From an uncultured Gammaproteobacteria bacterium (GTDB lineage Bacteria; Pseudomonadota; Gammaproteobacteria; GCA-001735895), in assembly GCA_947259485.1 (NCBI GenBank), contig CAMYLU010000010.1, positions 87,692 to 151,691 on the forward strand: a stretch of 64,000 nucleotides of DNA, in the 5' to 3' direction. Position numbers and translations under genes: made by a program. Position 1 is the stretch's first letter. Each line of letters begins with the position of its first letter. Shown here in pieces: positions 8,110-22,070 of the stretch. Under the pieces are notes generated by a model. It saw only the letters and a list, made by a program, of their open reading frames with translations. It had not been told where the DNA came from and made no database searches.

Positions 8110-10317
8110 TCAGGCATCGCGCTCGATATTAACCGCACGCGCAAAACCCTCTAGGTCGACCTGTTCGTGCCAGTCCTCCAGATCAACGCTTAACCTACTC
8201 CGCCAGTTCGGGTATTCATCGATTGTGCCTGGCAGGTTCACCTGGCGTGTTTGCAGCAACAGGTCTTCAAGCTGCACCATAAACAGCATTGACCGGGCTC
8301 GTGCCAGGTAGCGCTGTATCGACCGGGCCAGTTCGCTGCCCAGGTTTTTAGACGCGTTCGTCTCGTTAATTGCCTCCTCGGCAACCAGGTTTTCCCGGGC
8401 CAACGCCGTTAGAATTTCGAGTCGATCCTGCCGGCGAACCTGTCGCTGTTGGTCCCTGGACTCGTCTGACGGATATAAACCGAGTTGTTCGCGTAGTTCC
8501 AGATCCACTTCCTGCCAGAAGCCTCGCAATGTTGGCAGGTCGTGTGATCCCGAGGTGCACAGTGCGTAACGCGGGTATTCTTGCGGCAGCCTGATCGTTC
8601 CGTGGTGCCAGTCTTTCTCGAAATTAAGAATGCGAAAAGAGAGCATTTTATTGGTATCGAGGGCGTGGCGAACCTCGTCCGGGACGGTGCCGAGGTCTTC
8701 ACCAATAAGCAGGCAATGATGACGATGACTCTCGAGTGCGAGAATGCCCATCAGGTCCGCAAAGGGATAAGAAACATAGGTACCTTGCCTGGGCGAGCCG
8801 TTCGGCGGCACCCAGAACAGCCGCATCAAGCCCATGATGTGGTCGATGCGAAGCGCGCCCGCGTGACGCATGTTGGCGCGCAAGGTCCTTATGAACGGTC
8901 GATAAGCCTGCTCGCGAAGCGACTGCGGTGTTAGCGGCGGCAGAGCCCAGTCCTGCCCGTTTGCATTAAAATCGTCAGGCGGGGCACCGATACCAATTTC
9001 GAGCGCGTAATCTGCCTGTTCAGCCCAGCACTGTGCCGAAGACCTGGCATCGCCAACCGCGAGATCGCGATAGATGCCAACGCACATGTCGTGTCTTTTG
9101 CAATTTTCTTGAGCCGCGGATAACTGCTGCTCGGCGTTCCACTGCAGGTACTGGTGAAACCCGATATCGTCGGCATGCTCTTCGGCCCATCTTGTTACCG
9201 TCTCCGATGCGGGATCCCGGTAGGCTTCAGGCCATTGCTGCCATTGCTCGATAGCGGCATCGTCTCGGTGAAAAGACGCCTGCAATGCCTCGAACAGGGC
9301 GAATTTAAACAAATCCTCGCCACCGTTTAGCTGGAATTGGCGAAACGCCTCGAGCCGTGTCGAATCAGTATCGTGATGCCGTTGCTTAAACACCTGATAA
9401 AGTAATCCCAGTACCTGTAACTTGAGGCCCCAGACCCCGGGGTAATCGATCAACTCGAGTTCTCGCAACGCCTGCAGGTGGGCCTGGAACTGCTCGCTTT
9501 TAACCTGCGCCATCACTCCAGGATCATGTTTAAACTCATCGATCGCCTCGACATCGAGGTAAACGGGGTTGAGAAAGTCACGACTCGAGGGACTGTAAGG
9601 GCTTGGGTTATCGGGTAAATGCGGGAACAGCGCATGCAGTGGATTGAGACCCAGCAGGTTAATTCCTAGTGGAGCGAGTATATGGATCACTGACTGCAGG
9701 TCGGTAAAATCACCGATACCCCAGTTACGTTTCGACCGCAGCGAAAACAGTTGCAGGCTGATGCCCCAGATTTTCCTGTCGTTTGCGAGCGCGGGCGGTT
9801 GATAACAGGTTTCAGGCGCGACGATTAGAGTTGTCGGTGATTCGGTTCCGTCCTCCAGTTTGACGATTAGCCGGTGATAACCGATTGCCTCGAAATCCGG
9901 CAAGACGACTTCGAATTGCCTCAGCCGGGCCCCGTTAACCACCGCTTCGTCGACAGAATCCTGGGTGCTGATCTTCCATTCACCCTGCCGAAGTTGACCG
10001 CTCTCTGTATAAAGCTCCCATTTTATCGCCCCGTCGACCTGGTTATCAGCTAGCCTCAGGGGCAGGCGCATGGGCACCTCGTTTTGTCGGCGTACCACGA
10101 CCGGAGCGATGAGATGAGACCATTTGCTTGATTGCACTTGCTCCAGTCTTTGCCGAATATCGTCATCACTATTCACCGGCAGCTGCAGCGCTGCCAGCAG
10201 AGATTGTTTCACTTCAATGCCGGGCTCATGTCGTTGGCCACGGATATCGCGGTAGTCAAGCGCAATGCCACAACTCGCGCATAGCGCGTCGAGTCCCTCA
10301 TGGTCGGTTATCGGCAT
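8110..10317 (-). CDS. malQ: 4-alpha-glucanotransferase (amylomaltase, GH77)
   Basis: This 735-residue protein transfers segments between short alpha-1,4-glucans, recycling the oligosaccharides released when glycogen is debranched. The length fits proteobacterial MalQ. The GH77 motifs are present: ALRIDHIMGLMRLFW with the nucleophile Asp, LIGEDLGTVPDEV with the acid/base Glu, and SGSHDLPTLRGFW with the transition-state Asp. The first 150 or so residues form the N-terminal beta extension found in enterobacterial MalQ. It is the last gene of the seven-gene glycogen operon, 93 bp after glgX. Confidence 0.95.
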   Translation of the reverse strand: MPITDHEGLDALCASCGIALDYRDIRGQRHEPGIEVKQSLLAALQLPVNSDDDIRQRLEQVQSSKWSHLIAPVVVRRQNEVPMRLPLRLADNQVDGAIKWELYTESGQLRQGEWKISTQDSVDEAVVNGARLRQFEVVLPDFEAIGYHRLIVKLEDGTESPTTLIVAPETCYQPPALANDRKIWGISLQLFSLRSKRNWGIGDFTDLQSVIHILAPLGINLLGLNPLHALFPHLPDNPSPYSPSSRDFLNPVYLDVEAIDEFKHDPGVMAQVKSEQFQAHLQALRELELIDYPGVWGLKLQVLGLLYQVFKQRHHDTDSTRLEAFRQFQLNGGEDLFKFALFEALQASFHRDDAAIEQWQQWPEAYRDPASETVTRWAEEHADDIGFHQYLQWNAEQQLSAAQENCKRHDMCVGIYRDLAVGDARSSAQCWAEQADYALEIGIGAPPDDFNANGQDWALPPLTPQSLREQAYRPFIRTLRANMRHAGALRIDHIMGLMRLFWVPPNGSPRQGTYVSYPFADLMGILALESHRHHCLLIGEDLGTVPDEVRHALDTNKMLSFRILNFEKDWHHGTIRLPQEYPRYALCTSGSHDLPTLRGFWQEVDLELREQLGLYPSDESRDQQRQVRRQDRLEILTALARENLVAEEAINETNASKNLGSELARSIQRYLARARSMLFMVQLEDLLLQTRQVNLPGTIDEYPNWRSRLSVDLEDWHEQVDLEGFARAVNIERDA

Positions 10318-10410
10318 CGGATTTCTATTCTGTCTGGACTGCCGGTGAATCCTGGCTGCGTTCTGGATTTGAAGTCGTCACTGTTGCGGGCCTATTGTGC
10401 CATCGGAATG

Positions 10411-12504
10411 TTACATCAGTAATTCAAACAACTGCAGCGAACGCGGCTCGATCTCAACGGAGCTGTTGGCGTTAATTTTTGGTTCGGCATCGGCGGTGGT
10501 GAGGATACACTGCCAGTGAAACTCGGTCTTCGGTAGCACGAAGTCCACCTTTGTCGTGTCGGCATTGAATACGACCAGCAGTGCCGACTCTTTTTCGTCA
10601 TCGAAGCGCGGATCCCTGGCAGGCATCGCTTCAACCGCCAACAGCATGGCGAGAAAGTTGCTGCCATTATGCCAGTCGGCGTCGTCCATCGCCTCACCGT
10701 CAGCGCGAAGCCATTGAATATCGGAAAAACCACTGGGTTCAAACTGCTCCTGTCCATGCACAAACCGATCTCGATGCAGCAGCAGGTATTCACTTCGAAT
10801 CCGCACCAGGGTGCGCACAAAATCGAGCATTCCTTGTTCCTGCTGAAGCGCAGACCAGTCCAGCCAGGTGATCTCGTTATCCTGGCAATAAGCGTTGTTA
10901 TTGCCCTGCTGACTATGCCCTAATTCATCCCCGGCGAGCAGCATCGGGGTTCCCTGCGCGAGCAACAGGGTTGCCAGGAAGTTGCGCCGCTGGCGCAGTC
11001 GCAACTCATTAATTTGCGCATCATCGCTCACGCCTTCGACACCATAGTTGCTGCTGAAGTTAGCGTTATGGCCATCCTGGTTGTTTTCACCGTTGGCCTC
11101 GTTATGGCGCTCGATGTAACTGACCAGGTCGTTGAGCGTGAAGCCATCGTGACTGGTAACCAGGTTAATACTGGCCGAGGGTCGCCGGCCGTTATGCTCG
11201 AACAGATCACTCGAGCCATGCAGGCTGCGCGCGAGTTCAGGCAAAACCCCGTGGTCGCCGCGCCAGTAACGTCGCACGCTATCACGAAAACGATCGTTCC
11301 ACTCCGCCCAACCGGGTGGAAAAGCACCCAGCTGGTAGCCGCCCGGACCGATATCCCAGGGTTCGGCGATGAGTTTCACCCCGGAAAGCACGGGATCTTC
11401 ATGAATTGCCCTGAAAAACGCGCCCTCGCTATCGAAACCGTGCGCTTCGCGGGCCAGACTGACGGCAAGGTCGAAGCGAAAGCCGTCAACATGCATCTCC
11501 GTCACCCAGTATCGCAGACTATCGATGACCATTTGCAAAACCTGCGGGTGATTCAGGTTGAGGGTATTGCCACAGCCGCTGTCGTTGATATAAAAGCGTT
11601 TATCCTCGTCTGAAAGCCGGTAATAACTGGCATTATCGATGCCGCGAAAACAAAGCGTCGGCCCCGTCTGGTCACCCTCGGCGGTGTGGTTGTAGACGAC
11701 ATCGAGGATGACTTCGATACCGGCCTGGTGCAGACGCCGCACCATGGCCTTGAATTCGTTACGATCACCATTTGAAAGGTAGCGCGGTTCGACGGCGAAG
11801 AATCCGATGCTGTTGTAGCCCCAGTAATTGGCAAGGTTCTTTTTCACCAGGAAGTGATCGTCGACAAACGCGTGGATCGGCATCAATTCGAGCGTGGTTA
11901 CGCCGAGTGACTTGAGGTAGGAAATCACGCTTTCCGATGCCAGCCCGGCAAAACTGCCACGCTGATTCTCGTCTATTTCCGGATTCAGCATGGTAAAGCC
12001 ACGCACGTGGGCTTCGTAAACGATCGTGCACGGCCACGGCACCCGCGGTGGTTGATCGTTACCCCAGTCGAAAGCCTCGTCGACAACCACGGCCCTCGGC
12101 ACATACCCGGCACTGTCGCTGCTGCTTAAACTCAGGTCCAGTTCCGGGTCGTTAAAATCAAAGCCATAGACGGCATCGTCCCAGCTCAATTGACCGCTGA
12201 TCTGCCTGGCATAAGGATCGAGCAGTAACTTGTCTGGATTGAAGCGGTGGCCGCGCTGCGGTTGATGCGGTCCATGCACACGGTAGCCGTAATTAGTGCC
12301 CGGCCCGCAAGCCGGCAGGTACGCGTGCCAGACCTGGTCGCTGACTTCGAGTTCGAAGCGCTCGGTCTCGCGCCCGGTTCTGGCGTTAAACAGGCACAGC
12401 TCGACCCGGGTCGCATGCGCAGAAAACAGCGCAAAATTAACCCCGTGGCCGTCCCAGTTAGCTCCGAGCGGCCGTGGCGTTCCGCGCAGCTGCTCGTGTT
12501 TCAT
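10411..12504 (-). CDS. glgX: Glycogen debranching enzyme GlgX
   Basis: This 697-residue protein hydrolyses the alpha-1,6 branch stubs left by glycogen phosphorylase. It has an N-terminal CBM48 domain (about residues 10-110), then a GH13 barrel with catalytic motifs DGFRFDLAV (nucleophile Asp), KLIAEPWDIG (acid/base Glu) and NLVTSHDGF (stabilising Asp), and a C-terminal beta domain. The start codon overlaps the glgP stop by 4 bp, indicating translational coupling. Isoamylase-type enzymes are related, but the operon context and length favour GlgX. Confidence 0.95.
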   Translation of the reverse strand: MKHEQLRGTPRPLGANWDGHGVNFALFSAHATRVELCLFNARTGRETERFELEVSDQVWHAYLPACGPGTNYGYRVHGPHQPQRGHRFNPDKLLLDPYARQISGQLSWDDAVYGFDFNDPELDLSLSSSDSAGYVPRAVVVDEAFDWGNDQPPRVPWPCTIVYEAHVRGFTMLNPEIDENQRGSFAGLASESVISYLKSLGVTTLELMPIHAFVDDHFLVKKNLANYWGYNSIGFFAVEPRYLSNGDRNEFKAMVRRLHQAGIEVILDVVYNHTAEGDQTGPTLCFRGIDNASYYRLSDEDKRFYINDSGCGNTLNLNHPQVLQMVIDSLRYWVTEMHVDGFRFDLAVSLAREAHGFDSEGAFFRAIHEDPVLSGVKLIAEPWDIGPGGYQLGAFPPGWAEWNDRFRDSVRRYWRGDHGVLPELARSLHGSSDLFEHNGRRPSASINLVTSHDGFTLNDLVSYIERHNEANGENNQDGHNANFSSNYGVEGVSDDAQINELRLRQRRNFLATLLLAQGTPMLLAGDELGHSQQGNNNAYCQDNEITWLDWSALQQEQGMLDFVRTLVRIRSEYLLLHRDRFVHGQEQFEPSGFSDIQWLRADGEAMDDADWHNGSNFLAMLLAVEAMPARDPRFDDEKESALLVVFNADTTKVDFVLPKTEFHWQCILTTADAEPKINANSSVEIEPRSLQLFELLM

Positions 12505-15002
12505 GGTGACTGCGTTTTATCCGTGACCGTTGCCACCGGCTGCAGCTGCCAGATGCCATCGTTGTATTCGCGAATGGTTCGATCGGAAGAGAAGCGTCCG
12601 CTGGCCGCGGTATTGAAAATGCTCATCTGCGTCCAGCGGTCCAGATCCTGGAAGGTGCTTGCCGCAACCCGCTGCGCGGCAATGAAACTGGCAAAGTCCG
12701 CGGCTGTCATCCACGTGTCCTGCGGGCTCAATATGCCTTCGATGATCGGATCGAAAATACCGGGTTCCGAAAGGCTGAACTGGTTGCTCTGCAATACTTC
12801 CATGACCTCGCGCAGGTCAGCGTCTGCGGCAACAATCGCAGCCGGATCGTATTGCGGACGCGCCTGTGCGACTTCCTCGGCACTCATCCCGCAGAGGAAA
12901 AAATTCTCCGCGCCGACGGCTTCACGAATCTCGATATTGGCCCCGTCCAGGGTACCGATCGTGAGCGCGCCGTTAATCATGAATTTCATGTTACCGGTAC
13001 CGGAAGCCTCCTTTCCCGCGGTCGATATCTGCTCGGAGAGATCGCAACCCGGGCAGATGATCTCCATGGTACTGACATTGTAATTAGGCAGAAACACCAG
13101 GCGTAACAGGCCTTTTGTTCTGGGATCCGAGTTAACAACATGGGCGACATTATTGATCAGTTTGATGATCAGCTTGGCCATGAAGTAACCGGGCGCAGCC
13201 TTGCCGCCGATGAGTACGCAACGCGGGGTCCAGTCGGTCGTGTCGCCGCGGTGAATCCGTTGCAATAAATGAATGACGTGCAATACGTTGAGCAGCTGGC
13301 GTTTGTATTCGTGCACGCGTTTTACCTGCACGTCAAATATGGCTTCGGGGTAAAGATCGACATCACAGGCCTGTTTCACCAACTCCACAACCTTTAACTT
13401 GTTGGCCTGCTTGACCGCCTGCCAGGATTCGCGAAACGCGGCTTGCTGCGCCAGCGGAACCAGCTTCTCGAGCTGGTCCAGGTCGGTAACCCAGCCATGG
13501 CCTATGCTGTCGGTTATCAATTGCGACAGCCCGGGGTTGCAGGCCTTGAGCCAGCGTCGCTGCGTGACACCGTTGGTCTTGTTGTTAAGCCGGGTTGGCC
13601 AGAGTTGATGAAAATCCTGGAACAGGCCCTGCTTCAACAGGTTCGAATGAAGCTCGGCGACGCCATTCACCGAGTAGCTGCCGACGATGGCGAGATGCGC
13701 CATGCGCACCATGGGCTCGGGGCCTTCCTCGATGATGGCCATGCGTTCGCGTCGTTTCACGTCCTTCGGCCAGCGTTCGGTAATTTCGGCGACGAAGCGA
13801 CTGTTAATCTCGCGCACGATGTCCATCACCCGCGGCACCAGTTGCTGCAACAGGCTGACCGGCCAGCGCTCCAGCGCCTCCGGTAACAGGGTGTGGTTGG
13901 TATAGGCCAGGCAGCTGGTGGTGATTTTCCAGGCCGCGTCCCATTTGAGACCATGCACATCGATCAGCAGGCGCATCAACTCGGCCACGGCGATGCTCGG
14001 GTGGGTGTCGTTTAACTGGAAGCAGTGTTTTTCAGCGAACCGGGTAAAGTCTTCTCCATGGCGATTGACCCACTGGCGGAATACATCCTTGAGGCTGGCC
14101 GAGGCGAGAAAATACTGTTGCCGCAAGCGCAGTTCCTTGCCGTTCTCGCTGGCATCGTTAGGATATAAAACCATGGTGATGTTTTCCGCCGCTGTTCGGC
14201 CCGCCACCGCCTCGGTATAGCTTCCGGCGTTAAACTCGTCGAGGTCGAATTCATTGGTGGCAATCGCCGACCATAGCCGCAAGATGTTGACGGTGCCGTT
14301 CTGGTAGCCGGGCACCGGAATATCGAAAGGAATCGCCAGCACGTCGTAGGTATCCACCCAGCGCGCATGGCTGCGACCATCATCGTCGAGATAGTGTTCG
14401 ACGCGCCCACCGAATTGCACCGCCTGTTCGTACTCGGCGTGTTCGATTTCCCAGGGGTGACCGCCGCGCAGCCACGGATCGGGTTCCTCGACCTGGTGAC
14501 CCTCTACAATATTCTGGCGAAACATGCCGTACTGGTAGCGGATGCCGTAACCGATCACCGGCAAGCCCAGCGTCGCGCAGCTATCGAGAAAGCAGGCGGC
14601 CAGCCGGCCCAGGCCACCGTTACCGAGCCCGGCATCGTGCTCCTGTTCGACCAGCTCTTCCTCGTCGAGTCCGAGCTGGTTCAGTGCCGCAGTCAGTTCA
14701 TCGCCGAGATCGAGATTTAGCGATGCGTTGCGCAGGCTTCGACCGAGCAGGTATTCCATCGACAGGTAACAGACCCGGCGGCTATCCTGCTTTTCGTAAC
14801 TATGACGGGTATTGTTAATGCCGTCCATGAGGCGATCACGCAGCGTCATTGCCAGCGCAACATACTCGTAATGCGGCGAACTCTGGTAATGATTGCGACC
14901 CAGGGTGTGATTGAAATAACGCCGGAAGTCGTGCACCAGGCTCTCGCTGTCACGGCCCGGGGGTGCCAGCGCGGCGATTTCTTTGTTGTTACGCGTTTTC
15001 AT
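12501..15002 (-). CDS. glgP: Glycogen phosphorylase
   Basis: This 833-residue GT35 enzyme releases glucose 1-phosphate from glycogen chain ends with phosphate. It carries the pyridoxal-phosphate site EASGTGNMKFMINGALTIGT with its Schiff-base Lys, and the N-terminal block RVCYLSMEYLLGRSLRNA typical of the family. The length matches bacterial GlgP/MalP. It lies 27 bp after glgB and overlaps glgX, so synthesis and breakdown enzymes share one transcript. Maltodextrin phosphorylase (MalP) cannot be excluded from sequence alone. Confidence 0.95.
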   Translation of the reverse strand: MKTRNNKEIAALAPPGRDSESLVHDFRRYFNHTLGRNHYQSSPHYEYVALAMTLRDRLMDGINNTRHSYEKQDSRRVCYLSMEYLLGRSLRNASLNLDLGDELTAALNQLGLDEEELVEQEHDAGLGNGGLGRLAACFLDSCATLGLPVIGYGIRYQYGMFRQNIVEGHQVEEPDPWLRGGHPWEIEHAEYEQAVQFGGRVEHYLDDDGRSHARWVDTYDVLAIPFDIPVPGYQNGTVNILRLWSAIATNEFDLDEFNAGSYTEAVAGRTAAENITMVLYPNDASENGKELRLRQQYFLASASLKDVFRQWVNRHGEDFTRFAEKHCFQLNDTHPSIAVAELMRLLIDVHGLKWDAAWKITTSCLAYTNHTLLPEALERWPVSLLQQLVPRVMDIVREINSRFVAEITERWPKDVKRRERMAIIEEGPEPMVRMAHLAIVGSYSVNGVAELHSNLLKQGLFQDFHQLWPTRLNNKTNGVTQRRWLKACNPGLSQLITDSIGHGWVTDLDQLEKLVPLAQQAAFRESWQAVKQANKLKVVELVKQACDVDLYPEAIFDVQVKRVHEYKRQLLNVLHVIHLLQRIHRGDTTDWTPRCVLIGGKAAPGYFMAKLIIKLINNVAHVVNSDPRTKGLLRLVFLPNYNVSTMEIICPGCDLSEQISTAGKEASGTGNMKFMINGALTIGTLDGANIEIREAVGAENFFLCGMSAEEVAQARPQYDPAAIVAADADLREVMEVLQSNQFSLSEPGIFDPIIEGILSPQDTWMTAADFASFIAAQRVAASTFQDLDRWTQMSIFNTAASGRFSSDRTIREYNDGIWQLQPVATVTDKTQSP

Positions 15003-15029
15003 GTTGTATCAGTCAGTTCTCGTTATCGG

Positions 15030-17198
15030 TCATTCGAATGACAGGATTAAAGTCGCTAGCGGCGGCAAGGTCAAATTCAACGAGTAGTCGCGTCCGTGGA
15101 CGGCAACTTCGTCAGCATAGACTTTGCCGAGGTTACCCACGCCACTGCCACCGTAGATGCTGGCGTCGCTGTTGATTTTTTCCCGGTAGCAACCCGCCGA
15201 AGGCACGCCGACACGATAACCGCGGCGTATTACCGGCGTCATGTTACACACCGTAATGACCATTTCGCCCGGATTCGAGCCGTAACGTATGAAGGAAATC
15301 ACGCCCTGCTCGTTATCGCTGCAGTCGATCCATTCGAAGCCTTCGGCACTGAAATCGACCTGGTACAGCGCTGCCGTGTTGCGGTAGAAATGGTTCAGGT
15401 CTCGAACCAGCTGCTGGATGCCGGCGTGCGCGGGCTGGTCGAGCAGGTGCCAGTCGAGCGAACCGTCGTGGTTCCATTCGCGCTGTTGCGCGAATTCGCC
15501 ACCCATGAACAGCAGTTTCTTGCCGGGGTGGGCGTACATGAAGGCGTAGTAAAGTCTCAGGTTGGAAAATGCCTGCCAGTCGTCGCCGGGCATGCGCTGG
15601 ATCATCGAGCCCTTGCCATGCACCACCTCGTCGTGCGACAGCGGCAGGATGAAGTTTTCACTGAAGGCGTAGAGCAACCCGAACGTGAGCTTGTCGTGAT
15701 GGTAACGACGATGCACCGGGTCCTCGCCGAAGTAGCCCAGGCTATCGTGCATCCAGCCCATGTTCCACTTGTAGCTGAAGCCCAGACCACCGGTGTAAAC
15801 CGGGTGTGAAACGCCCGGCCAGGCGGTTGATTCCTCGGCGATGGTGACCGCGCCGGTCGCGTGCACCTGTTCGTTCATCTGGCGCAGGAACTCGACCGCC
15901 TCGAGGTTTTCATTGCCGCCGTATTGATTGGGTACCCATTCACCGCGCTTGCGCGAGTAGTCGAGATACAACATGGAGGCGACCGCGTCGACGCGCAACG
16001 CGTCGATGTGGTATTCCTCGACCCAGAACAGTGCATTGGCGATCAGGTAGTTGACGACTTCCGCACGGCCGAAGTTGAAAATCAGCGTACCCCAGTCCGG
16101 ATGCGCGCCCTGACGCGGGTCGGCATGCTCGTAAAGATTGCTGCCGTCGAATTGGCCGAGGCCGAAATCGTCGCGCGGGAAATGGGCCGGAACCCAGTCC
16201 ATGATCACGCCGATATCCTGCTGATGGCAGCTGTCGACGAAAAATTTGAAATCCTCCGGGTTACCGAAACGGGATGTCGGTGCGAATAATCCAACCGGTT
16301 GATAGCCCCAGGAACCATCGAATGGATGCTCGCTGACCGGGAGTAACTCGATGTGGGTGTAACCCATATCCCTGACGTAAGCGACCAGGCTTGCAGCAAG
16401 CTCGCGGTAGCTCAACACCCGGTTGTCATCAGCCTGCCGGCGCCACGAACCGAGATGCACCTCGTAAACTGCCATGGGTTGATCGAGCGTACTGGAGGCG
16501 CGCCTGGTCTCCAGCCATTCAATGTCCTGCCATTGATAGTCATCGGAGTGCACAATCGATGCATTACCCGGTGCCAGTTCCATTTGCCGCGCAAACGGAT
16601 CGGCCTTCAGCGGCAGTAATTTTCCATTGGCGTCGAGTATCTCGTACTTGTAGTAGTCGCCGGTGCAAAGGCCCGGGATAAAGATGTCCCAGACGCCGCC
16701 GGTGGGGTGACGTCGCATCGGGTGGCGACGACCATCCCAGCCGTTGAACAACCCGATCACGCTGACGCGGCTGGCACCGGGCGCCCAAACCGCAAAATGC
16801 ACACCCTTGACGTCGTCAATTTCGGTTACATGGGCACCGAGCTTATCCGCAAGATTTTTCAGCTTGCCCTCTCGCATCAGGTGACGATCGAGATCTCCGA
16901 AGGGGGACTCAAAACGATACGGGTCATCGAGGGTGTAACTGTGATCTTTTTCGTGCAGAAGCAGCCGATAACTGGTGATGGGTAACGGCAGTTTTGCTTC
17001 AAACAGACCGTCCTGGTGAACCGATCGCATCTTGATCAGCAGTTCATCGTTGATGTCAACGAGTTCCACCGCCTGCGCCTGCGGTTGAAAGCTGCGCACC
17101 GTCCAGTTCTTGGTTGCGCTGTGTGGCCCCAGGATCTTGAACGGGTCACCGTGCTGCCCGCGCGCGATCGATTCGTAACTGGATTTCAGCGTTGCCAT
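15030..17198 (-). CDS. glgB: 1,4-alpha-glucan branching enzyme
   Basis: This 722-residue GH13 enzyme introduces alpha-1,6 branches into nascent glycogen. It has the long form with two N-terminal beta modules (about residues 1-110 and the CBM48 domain at about 120-220), then the catalytic barrel. Motifs: DALRVDAVASMLYLDY with the nucleophile Asp, VTIAEESTAWP with the acid/base Glu, LPLSHDEVVHGK with the third acidic residue, and the conserved WVPNQYGG loop. It is 12 bp downstream of glgA, within the operon. Confidence 0.96.
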   Translation of the reverse strand: MATLKSSYESIARGQHGDPFKILGPHSATKNWTVRSFQPQAQAVELVDINDELLIKMRSVHQDGLFEAKLPLPITSYRLLLHEKDHSYTLDDPYRFESPFGDLDRHLMREGKLKNLADKLGAHVTEIDDVKGVHFAVWAPGASRVSVIGLFNGWDGRRHPMRRHPTGGVWDIFIPGLCTGDYYKYEILDANGKLLPLKADPFARQMELAPGNASIVHSDDYQWQDIEWLETRRASSTLDQPMAVYEVHLGSWRRQADDNRVLSYRELAASLVAYVRDMGYTHIELLPVSEHPFDGSWGYQPVGLFAPTSRFGNPEDFKFFVDSCHQQDIGVIMDWVPAHFPRDDFGLGQFDGSNLYEHADPRQGAHPDWGTLIFNFGRAEVVNYLIANALFWVEEYHIDALRVDAVASMLYLDYSRKRGEWVPNQYGGNENLEAVEFLRQMNEQVHATGAVTIAEESTAWPGVSHPVYTGGLGFSYKWNMGWMHDSLGYFGEDPVHRRYHHDKLTFGLLYAFSENFILPLSHDEVVHGKGSMIQRMPGDDWQAFSNLRLYYAFMYAHPGKKLLFMGGEFAQQREWNHDGSLDWHLLDQPAHAGIQQLVRDLNHFYRNTAALYQVDFSAEGFEWIDCSDNEQGVISFIRYGSNPGEMVITVCNMTPVIRRGYRVGVPSAGCYREKINSDASIYGGSGVGNLGKVYADEVAVHGRDYSLNLTLPPLATLILSFE

Positions 17199-17210
17199 GA
17201 CTTCAGCAAA

Positions 17211-18769
17211 TCACGATTTCTGATAAAGATGCTTTATGTACGCATCGATACTGTCGGCCCATTCGAATCTCGCCGCCGCTGCCGCTTTACGCATGGCCTT
17301 CCACCTGGTGGATTTTTTCTGGAACTGGATTAGCGCGCGTTGCACCGTCGAGACCAGCGCGTCGGCCTGCGCGGTTGGATTATCACCAGTAAAAGCAAAA
17401 CCCGTTTTGCCGTCCTTGACCGTATCACGCAAGCCACCCACGTGATGCACCAGGCAGGGTTGGCCCGCACGCAGCGCCAGCATCTGGCTGATGCCGCAGG
17501 GTTCGAACGCACTGGGCATGAAGAACAGGTCCCCCTGCTGATACAGCGTTTCCGCCAGTTCCTCTGAAAAACCGCGCAGGTAGACAAAATTTCGATGAAT
17601 TGCCGCGGTCTCAGATAGAAATTGCTCGTAATCCGGATCACCGGTACCAACCATGATCAACATGCCCTCGTCACCCATAGCCTCCAGTGCCACATGCAGG
17701 GCCGCCTGCCCCTGGCTCGTCGGCTGGCGCATCAAGCCAACCTTTTGATCGGTTATTCGACCGATGCTGGTGAGCAGCATTTTGGGACGTTGATCGTCGA
17801 GCAGACCGAGCGAGTGATGGGCAATGAAATGCGAGCTGGCGAGCTCAGCTTCGCGGCTGGCCCACAACAATACCAGCTCTCGCATGCGCAGCAACAATGA
17901 CGGCCAGTCGGCCAAAGCCAACACGGCCTTCTGCGAGTAATCGCAACCGTTGAGGATACCGAACAAGCGTTTCTCATCGCTGGCCTCGCGCAGATCCGGA
18001 TCGAGACCCTCACCCCCATGCTTACCGTGATCGGGATCCCCAGGCAGCAGGATCTCCCCGGCATAACTCGGCGATACCGTGTGCACCGCATCGGCCAGTC
18101 GAATTGCGCTGGCCATCGGATTAACGCAGTCGGACCAGCGCGGGTCCGCCAGTTGTCTGCGCTCGTAGACCAGGCCCGGGTACCACTGCTCGAGCGAAGA
18201 ATCATCGTTAGTGAATGGTCGAACCCCCTGGACCGCCAGGTTATGGATGCTGTAAACGCAGCGCAGATCCTGCAGTGAGCGATAACTTTTGTCGTAACGA
18301 CGCAGGATGCACAGGAAAGCCGCATGCCAGTCGTGCAGGTGCAAAACTTCCAGCTCGGCAAAGACGCCTTTTTTGATCGCCTCGGCAACGCCCAGGCAAA
18401 ACAGCGCAAACTTGCTGGCGTCGGTTTTGAACGGTTGGCCCGGGGGATCGTCACAATAGATTCGACCCGCGCCACAACTGCTGAACAACGGATGCTCGAT
18501 CACGTAGTGATGAACCTTATCGTCACCGATCTGTTCCAGCTGGAAAAGTTTAAGCGACTCGGTGCGACCGCCGAACTTGACCCTGAGTACCTGCAATTGC
18601 CTTGCGCCATCCAGGCTATCGAATACGCCGTAGGCTGGAGTAACAACGGAAACCGTGCAGTTACGGTGCGCCAGTGCGGCGGGGATATCGCGCACGACGT
18701 CGCCTATACCGCCGACCTTACCCCCCGGCAAGGCACCGTTTTCCGCGGCAACCATCAGGATATGCGTCA

Positions 18770-18770
<1 letters not shown>
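17211..18770 (-). CDS. glgA: Glycogen synthase (ADP-glucose, GT5)
   Basis: This 519-residue GT5 enzyme elongates alpha-1,4-glucan from ADP-glucose. The N-terminal nucleotide-sugar motif is KVGGIGDVV (KTGGLGDV in many homologues). The C-terminal catalytic block is FMPSAFEPCGISQMLALRAG with the conserved Glu. The first base of its ATG is the last base of the pgm stop codon (shared base 18770), so translation is coupled to pgm. Downstream glgB follows after 12 bp. Confidence 0.95.
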
Positions 18771-21699
<2,929 letters not shown>

Positions 21700-22070
21700 A
21701 ATATGGACACTTATGCTGAGAGTGGTCGATGTCGATAGTTGCGATTAGTAATCGAAATACTGTACCGAATGCGTCGCTTTACGGCCAGTAAACCGCCCAA
21801 TGGTACCCGGTTAATGGAAAAAAGATACATTTGGGGCCGTGTCGATACTAGTGAACGCGTGATTATTCGCCCAATTTGGCTTGCTGGTAGCCGAACAAAT
21901 TCAGCAAATAATATGCCCTTAATTAGTGCAGCAACCCTGGATAAAGCGGTCACTGCGATCGGCAGAATAATTCATTTTAAGATGACCTGCCTCAAATCCT
22001 GCCGGCTGTAAACAGGTAGCATTGCGACAATTCAGCTAGCTGCTGATTACACCAGGGTAGATGTCGAGAT
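21700..22070. other. Divergent intergenic region between glgC and a GGDEF gene
   Basis: This 371-bp gap lies between the divergently transcribed glycogen operon and a diguanylate cyclase gene and should contain both promoters. Open frames on both strands here overlap each other and lack recognisable domains, so I do not call genes. I find no strong palindrome and no copy of the TGCTATATAGCA motif. Confidence 0.5.

Noticed and set aside
11014..11613. Plus-strand 199-codon frame inside glgX
   Set aside because: Antisense to conserved catalytic motifs of GlgX; no domain of its own.
21711..22011. Opposing short frames between glgC and the GGDEF gene
   Set aside because: They overlap each other on opposite strands with no recognisable sequence; more likely promoter DNA.
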